Part shown: positions 48,726 through 60,885 of the stretch, piece after piece
How positions within the stretch are numbered: the first letter of the stretch is position 1
Layout: every line of letters starts with the position of its first letter
Source: Carya illinoinensis
Lineage: Eukaryota; Streptophyta; Magnoliopsida; Fagales; Juglandaceae
Reading direction: 5' to 3'
NCBI RefSeq assembly: GCF_018687715.1
Contig: NC_056758.1
Span: 5,084,001 to 5,148,000 of the forward strand
DNA length: 64,000 bases
The notes under the pieces: model-generated
Told to the model about the DNA's origin: nothing
What the model saw: only the letters and a program-made list of their open reading frames with translations
Database searches by the model: none
Program-made: the position numbers and the translations under genes

Positions 48726-49939
48726 TTAGATGCCGGCGAAACACTCCGGCGGGACCACCGGGTACCTCGATTTGTCAGTACAGTAATCATAGATCATGTG
48801 GTTCATACGAACCCATCTATACTTTCTAAGTTCAAGGGCATTAAGTGCTTGATAAGTGGTTCCCTCCCACCAGTTTCCGGGGTTGGAGGCACAGTTAGTA
48901 GGTCCTGGCACAGGGCATCCCTCAATGTCAAAGTCCTTGTAATATGCATAGAAAGGTGCTTTGCTCCAATCAATCTTCTCCAGCCCACCTCTCGTAGCCC
49001 AGTCATCGGCTTCCCACAACGTGGAATAGACCCCCATGGGCTGCAACTTTGGGAATGGAATTCCTTTAGCTTCATTGTTCTTGTACACCCTTATCGGCAC
49101 ATCGTCCACATAGAAGCTGCAGCGCCAACAACAACAACATTAAAAAACATCGATCAGATCGCTGCTATTACAAGGGTATATGTCGGTCATGCTTGAATAC
49201 ATATATATATATGTATGTATGTATGTTTGAAACTGTTCACTTACACAATATGATGGTGGTTCCACAGTATTGTGTAAGTGTGGAAATCAGCAGCAGGATC
49301 GAACCAAAGGTTCACTCTTTGTTCCCTATCTCCCTTCCCATGAGCGTAGATATTGGTCTGGACAGTGTATGGTTGCCCAGTTCGATTCCCCAGGAACTCG
49401 AAGTCCAGCTCGTCACGAACTGAATCCGTGTTTGAATTCAACTATATGTATGTGTGTGTGTGTATATATATATATACCAGCAACTAGGTCAGAAAAGTGA
49501 TGTATACCAAAAGCTAGCTCAGTTCAGATGGAGAAAAAGTTTTTCAAATTGATAATCTAACATACATAAAAGGCAGTGACAGTTCCAGCAGAGTCTCCAG
49601 GAACCAGCTTAATCTTCATGCTGACACGCCCGAACAAGTACTGACTCTTGGAAGCAAACCCACATCCTGAAACGTAACAATTTGTGTGTCATCTCTGTCC
49701 GAACACAATCCAAATTATAAACTTTTGGAAGTACTGTACTAAAAAGCTTTACCAGAATTTTGGTCCAGAGTGAGTTGGATGGCCCTCCCTCCATCGATCT
49801 GCTTGATATGATAATCAGCCCATGTGACTTTGAAACCTTGAAGAAAAGTGGTGGGTCGACCCATAACAGAGAGACCAAATGCAAGCACACAAAGTAAAAG
49901 AGAGGCAACAACATGTGTAAAGGAGGCATACATGGCCAT
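48726..49939 (-). CDS. Xyloglucan endotransglucosylase/hydrolase, XTH6/XTH7 type
   Basis: Four exons on the minus strand: 49753-49939, 49566-49666, 49245-49441, 48726-49116 (876 nt, 291 aa), all GT-AG. A signal peptide ends near residue 27 (FGLSVMG). The GH16 active site [11 protein letters not shown] spans 105-115, with Glu107, Asp109 and Glu111; Asn115 in NRT is the usual glycosylation site. Further blocks are [32 protein letters not shown] and [15 protein letters not shown]. Four C-terminal cysteines (EGC, TNC, YDYC, PEC) fit the XET-C domain. Family members cut and rejoin xyloglucan in the wall to allow cell expansion. From memory, the ending YDYCTDKSR...PPEC.AGI is closest to XTH6/XTH7. 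The first His of the usual HDE is Arg, as in several family members. The acceptor of exon 3 lies in a CA/TA microsatellite. Confidence 0.96.
49442..49480. repeat. (CA)n(TA)n microsatellite at the XTH exon-3 acceptor
   Basis: On the gene strand the last 35 or so bases of intron 2 read TATATACACACACACATACATATAG, with no polypyrimidine tract. The AG immediately precedes exon 3. Confidence 0.85.
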
Positions 49940-50001
49940 GATTGAGTTGAAAAGAACGAGAGAATTATTTCGAATATGATTCAGAACAAGAGAAATTGGA
50001 G

Positions 50002-50022
50002 GTATATATATATATATATAGC
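50002..50022 (-). promoter_or_regulatory. Possible TATA box of the XTH gene
   Basis: A TATATATATATATATATA run on the gene strand ends about 63 bp before the start codon, at a fitting distance for a short 5' leader. It is also just a TA microsatellite, so the assignment is tentative. Confidence 0.35.
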
Positions 50023-51231
50023 AGTGATGGTAAGTAACGAATGAGAATCACGGTGTTAAGTGATTAAGACTGCTGCCTTCATACGGAAATCTCTATTTCA
50101 GCTTAGCTTTCCATACAGCTAATAGAAAGCCGTCATTAGGCCCTACTCGGACTGTTTGTAGTTTCCTTCACGCCTCAATCTCCTTTCATCTGATTTTCTT
50201 CATCTCATTCTTTAAGTTGGCACATTGAAAAAGCTGTAATATTTTTTTTCTAACTAAATACCATTCTGCCTAACTCATTCAATTATTCCCATAACAGTCT
50301 AAAAATATAAGGAACAACAAGATGGAAGATGGCGTGAACAATCGCTTGTGTTTTACCCGCACCTAACACCAAAACGGATAGGCCATCATCTCTGTTGCAT
50401 TGCTTGCTGAGTTCTTTCAGTCTAACTGGCCCTGGAGTTAAAAGTCATTTATTAAATCAACTCGTGCTGCAATCTGTGGACAGCCAGGAGAGAAGTAGAT
50501 TGATTCGAAGGGGCAATTTGGCAGATACGTCCACTTGAAGACTGATATGTGTGGGCCTCTCGTTTTACAGTCTGGTTTGAGCTGAAACTCATTAAGCCAT
50601 CATTTCAATCACTTAAAACAGGACTTCAAGATAAACTTGTATACGATTCATAGGACCAATTATTTGAACAGAAAAATCGTATTTACAAGTATTTAATACC
50701 AAATTGAAGTTTATAAGCAGAAGGAATTTTGAAAAACAAATTGTTAACAAAACTAAAGGGAGTAAATTTTAAGAACTCCAGGAATACGAATACACAATTT
50801 TCTATTTTATCATAGAATGTCATAACAGTTAAGATTGGTATTTGTATAAGTAATTTCAATTACATCATGTGTTGTGATAGAATAATGGAAGTGTCAGGTC
50901 ATCTACTTGCTCATTTTCCAAACTAAAGTGGGTATCATCGAACAAGATAGGACATAAAGATGGAAGAAAATTGGATGCAAAATCGAATTTTGATGATAGT
51001 TTGTCGATGAAAAGTAATAACTTTTTCAATAAAATAAATGTCATGCACGCATGGACTGAAATATTTGTTGGACACATTTAACACATTTGTGGGTCAGTGA
51101 TATTTATGGAAATACGTGGCAATCTAAACACCAATCAAAAGGGATAATTACATTCATGACTATTTAATGTGAGAATTTTTTAATTTAAAAAAAAAAAATA
51201 GCTGTGGCGTGGGTATTCTAATAGAGTTATG

Positions 51232-51358
51232 TTATATATAATTATTTTTATATATTTTTTATATATTTTATTGATATGATTAATTAAAATAATTATTTTA
51301 TATTAAAAGATGAAGCAGTTAATTATTATAATAAAATATATAAAAATAATTATAAATA
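51232..51358. mobile_element. AT-rich MITE, family B copy
   Basis: Reads TTATATATAATTATTTTTATA at the start and AAAATAATTATAAATAAA at the end. The middle AATTATTTTATATTAAAAGA matches the family B copies at 35961, 56715 and 57717. Confidence 0.6.
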
Positions 51359-52320
51359 AAATTTTTAATTATGATATCTTGGTTGGTTTAATAGACTGGG
51401 CAGGCATACATCACATAAATAAAACGAAGAAATGGAAAGTGGGACCGACAAGGGGGGTGCGCCATGCTGCTGACAAGGAAAGACTTTTTATTGAATTTGT
51501 GAGGCTAAAAGACAAATATATCATTTTTTTTTTTTTTTTAAACCTTTTGTATGATTGAAAATTTGGAGAATGGGATTGGATAGAAAGAGGGTATGGTATG
51601 ATGTGGTGCGGTATGGATGGGCTATTAACAAGAGATCGATGCCTGTAAATTCTGGGCCCAATCTGATGTGTATGTGTACGAAGTTGACACTGCTGATTAG
51701 ACGCAGTCAAGCCCAATTGGTTTATCTCTATACTACATGCCTATTTTTATTTTTTTTATTTTTTTCTTACCAAATCTACTGTATAGAAATAATACGTAAA
51801 AATATTCAATTAATTTAATAGGAATATAAAATTTAAAACACCAACGGTATGCCGTGTAGATGGATGGGTAGCATTTATCAAATATATATTTTTCATTTCG
51901 TCAACGCATATAGCTAGAGATTAGAGTCATTCTATTTTTAAGTCAATGTATAAGTATTTTTTAAAAATTATCTAAATAATTTAAATTATAATATTTGATT
52001 TATAAGATTTAAAATTTAAATTTAATTTCTGAAATAAGTTTATGACATATAAGTATTTTTTGAGATGTGTTTTACACATACTTGTGAATAGAATTTTTCT
52101 ATTCCGGAATATGAAAATGAAATAAAAGAAGTTAAATCAAGAAAAATTTATGCTGATATGTTATTTTGGCTTTGACCCATGTACGAAGCTTTTATATTGC
52201 TGATGTTTAAAAAAGGAATAAAAAATAAAAAATAAAAAAACAAAGAATATCAATGAACATAACAGATCTGAAGGGAAATCTTAGTAAAAAAAGATTAATA
52301 GTAGTTATAAATTTTAGAAT

Positions 52321-52497
52321 TTTGCTACATATAAGTAAAGTCGCGTACTAATCTGCGTATCAATACTGATTCCTTCATACTTAAAATTTTAATTAACATG
52401 TTTTCAATAAAATCTACTTTTTGATCAATTATAATAGATTGGTGCACATATTAGTGCATAATTATGTTTGTAATTAAATTTTTCCTAAAATTTAAGG
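52321..52497. mobile_element. AT-rich MITE, family A copy
   Basis: Starts TTTGCTACATATAAGTAAAG and ends AATTAAATTTTTCC. It aligns along its length with 40181-40347 (TCGCG(C/T)ACTAATCTG(T/C)GTA shared near the start). Confidence 0.7.
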
Positions 52498-52498
52498 T

Positions 52499-52679
52499 CT
52501 GGTTTGAATTTAGAGAGTATTTTATCTTATTATATCGTTATAATTTTTCTAAATTACCACACAAAATATAATAAATAATTCAATTATTTCAAATCCTAAA
52601 TCAACTTTTTAAAATAATAATAATATTTGATTTAACTTTCATATAAAATTATCTTATTTCATCTTTAAATCTAAACCAG
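52499..52679. mobile_element. Short TIR element with CTGGTTT ends
   Basis: CTGGTTTGAATTTAGAGAGTA at the start and AAATCTAAACCAG at the end form an imperfect inverted repeat. It directly follows the family A copy. No clear target duplication. Confidence 0.4.
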
Positions 52680-53457
52680 CTATAAACAAACTTCGTAAAA
52701 GTCCCGTATTAAAAAAAGTGAGTCTTACTAATAAAAATAGTATTTTTACAATTTTTTAAGGTGTGATCTATTTGTTTACAAAAATTTATGTAAAATTTAT
52801 CTATTTAAAATTTGTACTCAATAAAAAAATTGAAATGCTAAAGCCACTCAATAAAATTTGTATTCCGATAGTGACTTTTTTTTACTTAGTGATTAAGAAA
52901 ATATTTTTTAATAATATTATAAATTTTTTTAAATATATATTTAAAAATATTAAAAAATATATTAAAAAAATTTGTACATTCTAAAATGATTGCATCTTCA
53001 TGTGTGACTGTAGAGCCACTTGTTTAAAAAAAAAAGGGCATTATGTGGCAGTACTGTAGCAATTGAAAACGCTTTGGAGGATCAAACCTCCATTGCCAAC
53101 CAACAAAATCAATTTTCATTTATTATGGGCAATCAATTTTGTTGACATTTTACCCGTACGTACGTATCTACGAGTCCTTGTAAAAATGAATAATTAATTG
53201 GTTCAATATACGTATAAGCACGTTTGGCCAAAATAACAGAAAAAGAAAATATATATGTATATATATTTATATATGAATATATAAGCGTTTCTACGTGCTG
53301 CGATGCTAATTTAGGGATTCACTAATTTTAGTTGGAGGTAAAACAACTAGTAACAACCATAACTACTTGTAACCAAGTGCAACTAATTGTTTTATCTAAA
53401 AACTGCAACTAATTGTAATGCTCAATACTGTTGTGTTTTGTCTCTCCAAGTTCATCC

Positions 53458-53706
53458 TAGGCATTTAATGATAGATTTACTATCTCTTATCACTGCTTAT
53501 TTTTTTTTCACTTAATAGTTAATAAAGTAACTATTAGTGAAGTTTTTTTTTTTTTAAATTTCTTAATAATTAAAGATGTTAAAAAAATACTTAAAATAAA
53601 ATAAAATAAATAATAAAAGTTTCAAATCCAATATTGAGTAGTAAATTGGTAGTAAGAGATAGTAAATCGACAGTAAGAAATAGTAAATCTATCATTATCC
53701 TAAATA
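53458..53706. mobile_element. TIR element, about 250 bp
   Basis: The left arm GCATTTAATGATAGATTTAC (53461) and the right arm containing GTAAATCTATCATTATCC (near 53683) are inverted copies of about 30 bp with a few differences. The arms flank an AT-rich middle with poly-A and poly-T runs. The exact target duplication was not resolved. Confidence 0.55.
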
Positions 53707-55640
53707 ATTAAATTTACTTCTTCCCATTAACCTAAATTTTTTAGATAAATAGTAATTTCATATAATACATATATACATACATACATAATATAGATGGTAA
53801 AAATGAAAAGATCGATATTATTAATTGTAAATGAAGAATTCTTATTTCTTACTATTTATATTAAAAGTAATTTTATATTTAAATCGCTTATCTCTTCAAC
53901 ACCGTACATTGCTGCTGACGTGGATTTGTCTTCTTCTTTTTTTTTTTTTTTTTTTTCTACATTAATTCTCACTATTTTCCTCTCCAAACCACTTTTCCCA
54001 AATTAGTTCTCCATTTGTATTCATCTTCGTCTTCAATCTAAGCCATAATACGCAATCAAATTCCACAAATTGTTGTGCTTTTTGCATGTGATATCTTCAT
54101 CCCAAGCTAGATTTTCAATCCAACCAAAATACCAAATTTCAACCAAACTTTAACATCCAAGCAACCTTCACTTCAAACCAGTCAAGCAATATTACCAAAC
54201 CAATAACCTTTATGAGAACTAGAGTATATGTCTTGCTACAAATGCTTCGTAAAACTAGAGTTTACATATTATTAACTTATGGATGGTGAGCTTAATCTTA
54301 TTTGGTAAAACCTATGGATCGAATTTGTAAAGATCAATGTCAGTGATAATTTGAAAATCAAAATGATATCCTGCTACTTTTTGACATAGATACTGCACCA
54401 TAAGCTCTTCATCCGTTGGAAAAAAAAAAAAATCTAGGAGGTAAACTTAGTTGAAAAAGTGGGGTTCTGCATTAAGGAGAATACGACGAAGAAATTTGAA
54501 GGAGGAGATGAAAGAGAAATATGAATGATAAGATTTTTGTTTTTTTTTTCTAATATCTGAAGGAGAAGATTTACTTAAAAACAAAGAAGAAATCTGAAGG
54601 AGAAGAAAAGTGGCGTGAGAGAAGAGGAAGAACCATTTAGGTGCAAAATCCTGACACGGCGTTCAGACTGGAATCGCCATGTCATGGTGTTGGAGGAAAA
54701 ACCGGATTAAGTATAGATTAATTCTTATAATAATTCACGTAATGCTTTACAGTAGTATCGTATTGAAAAAGGAAAGACACGTAACCCATATTTATTAACG
54801 AAAGAAACTTTTGAAATAGACCCATTATTATGTTATAAATTTCTGTGACCAAAGTCACCATATTGTCAAAGTTAAGTCAATCAAGTGTACGCCAGAATAT
54901 AAATATATATAACCTTTTCATTGGTCTCTTGCATGGACCACTAATAATACACAGGTAGAAAAGACTATCAATCCTGACATTTGTACAGGCAGTCCATTTT
55001 CAATTATTGTAACGTCGAGTTTGGATGCTACAGTATTGTGGAAATATTCTATACTATTTATTATTATTTATTTTATTATTATATTATTATTTTTTTTTAT
55101 CACTATTAACAGAATATTTAAAATTACTTCACTACCTATCTTATTAAAAGATAAGATGATCTGATCTGATCTTATTTTATTTTAATATTTTAATATTATA
55201 AATATAAATAATTTTTAATTTTAAATCTTTAAATTTTTTATTTAATCATTATAATTTTTTTCAAATTTATAAATAAAAAATATTTCAATTTTTTCAAATC
55301 TTTAAATAAAAATAATATTTTAACAATATTTTAACTTTATAATATTTTTATTTAATTTTTTCTTTTGCATCTCTCAAAACCTCATAAAACATTTTAATAC
55401 AAATTATTTTACTACTATTTTACTATTATTTATATATATAGATATATATATATATATATATATATATCTCAGACCCAGCACTATTTGGATGCATATATTA
55501 ATATATATGGGAGGAACAGAGTTTTCAAATACTTAATATTTTGCCGGTAATTAGGGTGGCTGGATTTGACTAATTAGCAACAATTGACTTTTGTAACAGG
55601 CGTTAACGACATATATTGCTCATCTTTCTTTTCTTGTTCT

Positions 55641-55644
<4 letters not shown>

Positions 55645-55710
<66 letters not shown>

Positions 55711-55711
55711 T
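55645..55711. repeat. (TTA)n microsatellite, about 22 units
   Basis: Perfect trinucleotide run, the only long one in the window. Confidence 0.95.
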
Positions 55712-56714
55712 TAATAATTAATTTATATTGTGATAATGATAAACTGCAATTAATATTACTTCATGTGGAAATAAGTACATAACTTGGATGCAAGTATGCT
55801 TGCAAACTAATAAGATATTTCGTTTGAAACGCTCTACATTCACCCCATTAAAATGCTATAGCTCGTATTAACTTTAGTAATTATTTTGATGCGAAAAATT
55901 TTATGCGCTATACTATCATTCTACTAAATAAAATGTAGTATATTTATCATTATTAAATGATCATTTATTACATATTTTTTATTATTAAATAATAATAAAT
56001 ACATCATATCATATATAATAAAATATAAGTAGAATGATAGTGTGATGTATAGCATTACTCGATGATAAATGTATATTTATATTGAGTTATTGTAATGAAA
56101 ATGATTATTTAGACTTATTTTTATAAAAAAATAATTAAATAATTTTCTTATAATTGAAAATGTAAGTACGTACACACAATTATCCTGATCAAATGTACAT
56201 GTTGGCAAACTAAGTTGGTCCCTTCTCTTTGCCTTATCAATATACCAGACAAGGACAGCAGAACCTATCAATATAACCGAACAAGAAAAGCAGAACCCAC
56301 AAACATGAAATAATACACAGACAATTTATGTACGTGGGGTTTTAGATCAGTGAGCTTATATGAAAAATTACATTTATCATCTTATTTATTTTCGCTTTTT
56401 TAACATTATTTGATACGTTATTGAATATAACGAATAGCTTATAATCATTTAATTTTACGTTATGAGATCGTGGGGGATGATGATACAAAAAAAAAACAAT
56501 ATCATTACTCTTAACCTACATTGATACACAAAACTATATATATGTGTGTGTCTATTTATATATATACATATATATGTATGCATGCATGCTGAAGGGTATG
56601 GTACTTTGGGCAATCACATCCTTGGATAAGAAGGAGATATATTATATCAACCATTTGTTATAAAAAGGATGCAGCTTAAAGCCTTAATGTATGCTCTATA
56701 TATATATAATTTTG

Positions 56715-56850
56715 TTATATATAGTTATTTTTATATATTCTTTACCTGATATAATTAGTTCAAGCAGTTATTTTATATTAAAAAAAGTGATGCAATCTAT
56801 TACATCATTAGAATACATAATGAATACGTCAAACTGACTAAACATAGTGA
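56715..56850. mobile_element. AT-rich MITE, family B copy, decayed right end
   Basis: Left end TTATATATAGTTATTTTTATA matches family B; middle AGCAGTTATTTTATATTAAAA is shared. The right end has drifted (TAAACATAGTGA). Confidence 0.5.
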
Positions 56851-57716
56851 TTTTGATATATGTATCTGATGATATTTCATGTTGATCATGAATATGAAAG
56901 CTTAACGACCCAAATTATATTAGACAGAGCGCAGCAACTTAACATGTCCTAACATAATGCCATTATTGTGATGTGCATATCAGAACCTCCTCATATTCTG
57001 GATGCTTTGAACAATTTCGAATAAATTTTTAGGTAATTATGAAGGGCCGATCTTATGTATTTATTGGCAGTTGTATATGTTAAATCTATTGTTTTCAGAG
57101 GTAATTTTAATCCTTAATTTGTTATCATTAGTCTAGACGGCAAGCAAAATCATGAATGCATCAATCAAAATCATGACGTGAGTCACTTTATCATGAATGG
57201 GAGACCGAATATCAATGAACACATAAAAAATAATATAAGGAAAGAGATAAAAAGAAGTGGAATCTAGCCAGGGCTGTGCTGTTAGCATCAGGTTTGGTTT
57301 TAAACAATAAATAAAGCATGATGATCTTCTTCAGAGATCGATAATTCAATCCAATTTGAATTCTAGACAGACGTTGAAGCATCAAGTGATCGGGACCCTG
57401 AACATCATCTTCTAGCTTGGAAAGAGACGTACAGCTCTGTGGATAATCATGATAATATTATATATCTACAGTAGAAGGAAAATTCTTATGAATTAATATT
57501 TAGGAACCCCACGTATTTCATAAGCCCATAATTACCACATAAATGAGATAGAGGATGGAGAATCTTGTCAAATTTTTTCTGCTAGATGTCAGCCTCACTC
57601 TTTGGAAAGGACTAGGACATAAATGTTAATTCTCTAGGCCTTATGCAAGTATATTGCTGTCAGAAATTCTATAATTTGGCTACTTATGAAATTGTTAATA
57701 TTTTAGAAAATAGTTA

Positions 57717-57861
57717 GGCTACATTTAATCATTTTTATATATATTTTTTATATATTTTAGTAATATAATTAACCAAAACAGTTATTTTATATTAAAAAAA
57801 ATTATGTATCCAATCGTATTAATGGAGTATGTAAAGAGTACGTAAAAATAACTGCATATAA
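57717..57861. mobile_element. AT-rich MITE, family B copy
   Basis: Starts GGCTACATTTAATCATTTTTA and ends CGTAAAAATAACTGCATATA, with the middle AACAGTTATTTTATATTAAAA common to the family. It includes the shared TTAATGGAGTATGTAAAGAGTA also seen at 36061. Confidence 0.6.
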
Positions 57862-60302
57862 AATTTTTCATTAAGATATTTGAGTAGGTTTTGTTTAAGC
57901 ATTTGGGTCCCATCAATATATGTTTGAATGTATGTAAATGTATGAAATAAATTGAAATATGTTTTTATATGTTGTTGTGATGATGAAATAATTATTTTAT
58001 TTATATGTTTTAGTGATAAAACAAAAATATTATAAAAAAATTCCCCCAATACGATAAAAAATTAATTTCACACATTTTTAGTTATCAGATTTATTTAATT
58101 CCATTTTTTCAAAAATATTAAATATTATCGAATTCTCTAAGTTTATTTTTCATCAAATTTGTTTAATTCAAAAATTTCCAATTAAATTAGAATATTTATT
58201 ATCAAAATTTTCGAATTATTAATAATTCAAAATTTTGAAAAACTACTGATAATTGGAAAATTCCTGAAATTGAAAATTTTCCAATTATTTATAATTGGAG
58301 GACGACTTTAGACCGATGGAGGTAGAGATTGTTTGTACGTCTTGGGCAGTGCGCATCAATGATTTTTACTGACTCCTCTGCCATGCAACAATATCGAATA
58401 GTTCAATTAAAAAACAATATAGAAACCTGATGAGTTGAAGTGAGAACATCTCTATGAAGTGTTTTGTGCATTTGGATGCTAAAGAGTCTATTGTCCGAAA
58501 ATATTTGAGATAGACTCAAATCACCTCACGTACAAACGCATCCTAAGTAAAATAAGAGAGAGGCCGGGCCTCCACATCCTGGCCACTAGTGGATGGCCCA
58601 AATATGACCACTCAATGGTGGCCACGACAACCTTCATGATCTAGCTAGGTTATTCAAAGTCAATCCTCGCACAAGTTCACATCTTGCTAGGTTATTCAAA
58701 GTTTTTTTCAAAAAAAGTAGCTTTCCTTGTTCTTGGTATAAACTATTGTATATGGACCTTCGGCCCATATTTAAGTAGGCTGCGTTGGGACTGTATACAA
58801 AACCCTAAGCTTTTTTTGATAGTCAGGTGTATCTCTCTGATGGGCCTCCCAAACTCCATGATTGTACTAATGGATTTTCGGCGTTCGAAAGTGAAGATTA
58901 GAGCAGCTGAGTAGTTACTAATGAAAATCTATGAGAGGATGCTACGTTAATTTTGACATCATCTGATTGGCAGATTTGATTAAAAACATGGAAAGCCCCG
59001 GTTGTAGAAACAAACACTCTGGGCATGCATGCATTAATATTGGAAGGAAATTGCAGTAATCAAAACATCATATGTATATATAAGAATTTGAAAAGGAACC
59101 ACGTACGTACGAGAATATATCTTAGGAGTATGATGCAGCGCGCCAACACGATCCAATATTAATTTCCAGCTACAACTAGACAAATCCAAACCATTCCCAT
59201 GTATCCTGTGTGTCACTTATGTTTTCACCTTATAATTTTCATGTTATTCGGGGCCTCCGTGTGTATGTCCGAGACCAACACTGCGACAATCACGTGTTGT
59301 ACTTTGGAACTCATCATAACTTCCCCCAACAAAATTACAATACAGTACTTGAACATATATGTCCAAATAGGCTGGCTTTAAACATGGAGAGAACACATGG
59401 GATGGTAATGCTGCATATAATTTTGTTTCTTCTAACTTCAACATAGACATGATAATTAATCTTCCTGAAATTATCGAATTGAGGGAATTTCTTCTGAAAA
59501 TTATTAAGGATCTATGAACCTCGGAATTAGTTAAAACTTTATTCTTAAATGACCAGTGCCAATAAAATAAAATAAAATCATTTATTTAGTCGTCACAAAT
59601 ATAGAGGAAGACTATAAGAAGCGAATATTATAAGAAGAGAATTATTATAGACATAAAAAAATTATATATAAATAAATTTATAAATTAATATAATTTTACA
59701 TGATACATTAAATCTATTTTATATTTTATAATATGACATATTGCATCAAATTACGTATGTTGAGAAGTAATTACAAATAAATGAAAGCAGATATTGAAGA
59801 AAGCGAAAACCCAATATCCACAGCTGTCTATGCATGTCCGGTAGTGGGAACTAATTTGTCTCTTATATAAATCTTTGGCGTTTGTGGTATTTTGCTGTTT
59901 TGGTTGCTTCTTTCCTTTAATCTCGCCATCTCCTTGCTGTGTCCTCGGTCTTGTTGGTTCTCTTGGTCGTTTGGATTGGGACACATCAAACCGGATTGGG
60001 GTTCTGCAATTCCCATTTCGGGATGAGTTTCTTTTCTTTTCTTTTCTCTCGGCATTCTGCATTTTCTGATATGTCTTTCCCCGTTCGATCACCTCAACAA
60101 TCTCACTGATCAGAGAGATTGGTAGAGCTTTTGTTTTGTCATTTAACTTTACTGTCATTACTTACAGCATACTTTTCACATTCATTCCTCTCTTATATCA
60201 GTAACGATCTGACTATTTACTCTCTCGTCTTTCTTCGTCCAACTGCATTTCCCCTTCATTTCATATAGAATTTTCTGCTCTCACCTCTCTAGCTCTCACG
60301 AA

Positions 60303-60885
60303 ATGGGGTGTAATCCCAATTTTATTTGCAGCCGTAGAGTTCGGTATTTTTGTATTTCGGCTATCTTTCTCATTGCGATAAGCTCCACCCAGCTGAAACT
60401 CATTGCTGAAGGTAAATAGGTAACTGTTGAATTTGAAAAAGATGAACCATACTTGCAAATTGTAGGTAACATTTTTGTTTGTGTCATGCAGCCAGAACAA
60501 TTTCCGAAACATTTTCCAAGGTGAGAACTTCGCACAAACTCTCTCTCTCTCTCTCTCAAAGAAACATATATATATATGGGTTGTGATGAAGGAAATTAAC
60601 CCAAACACATATTATTTTTGCTTCTTTAATTAGACAGTAAGAGAAGACAAGGCAATTTTTAGAGCTCGAATAGGATCAAGGCCTCCAAGGTGCGAGCGTA
60701 GGTGCAGCTCATGTGGGCCTTGTGAAGCCATTCAAGTCCCTACAAATCCGCAAGTGCAGAATGGGAAGAGAAACGTCTTTTCCAGGGTCTCAAATGCTGC
60801 TGCATATGCAAGAGGCGATGACAGTTCAAACTACAAGCCCATCAGTTGGAAATGCAAATGTGGGAATCTTATCTTCAACCCATAA
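60303..60885 (+). CDS. EPIDERMAL PATTERNING FACTOR-LIKE 2 type peptide precursor
   Basis: Three exons: 60303-60411, 60492-60520 (29-nt micro-exon), 60634-60885 (390 nt, 129 aa), GT-AG borders, the first intron splitting codon 37 after G. A signal peptide covers about residues 13-36 (YFCISAIFLIAISSTQL). The mature C-terminal region has six cysteines at 66, 70, 73, 76, 120 and 122, in the pattern GSRPPRCERRCSSCGPCEAI ... then GDDSSNYKPISWKCKCGNLI. The long loop between cysteine 4 and 5 is typical of EPFL2. EPFL peptides are secreted ligands of ERECTA-family receptor kinases; EPFL2 is known for leaf-margin and ovule patterning. The start is the first ATG in the leader and gives a full signal peptide. 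In Arabidopsis, from memory, EPFL2 lies next to XTH7, as here. Confidence 0.95.
60538..60557. repeat. Short (CT)n in EPFL2 intron 2
   Basis: About ten CT units 18 bp after the donor GTGAGAAC, followed by a (TA) run. Minor. Confidence 0.9.

Larger units (their letters stand above)
50023..60302. other. Intergenic stretch between the XTH and EPFL2 genes
   Basis: About 10 kb with no recognised gene. It contains MITE copies at 51232, 52321, 52499, 53458, 56715 and 57717, a (TTA)n of about 22 units at 55645-55711, (TA)n near 55430-55470 and AT-rich decayed repeats (38.9-kb-like block at 52.9-53.0 kb). A pair of similar ends (CAACACCGTACATT at 53897, and its approximate inverse at 54686-54694) hints at one more TIR element of about 800 bp. 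The last 450 bp are CT-rich and may be EPFL2 promoter and leader. Confidence 0.5.

Noticed and set aside
48798..49196. Plus-strand open frames opposite the XTH exons
   Set aside because: They mirror the coding exons of the XTH gene on the other strand and carry no domain.
53897..54694. Possible 800-bp TIR element with CAACACC ends
   Set aside because: Only about 10-15 bases of the ends match in inverse and no target duplication was found.
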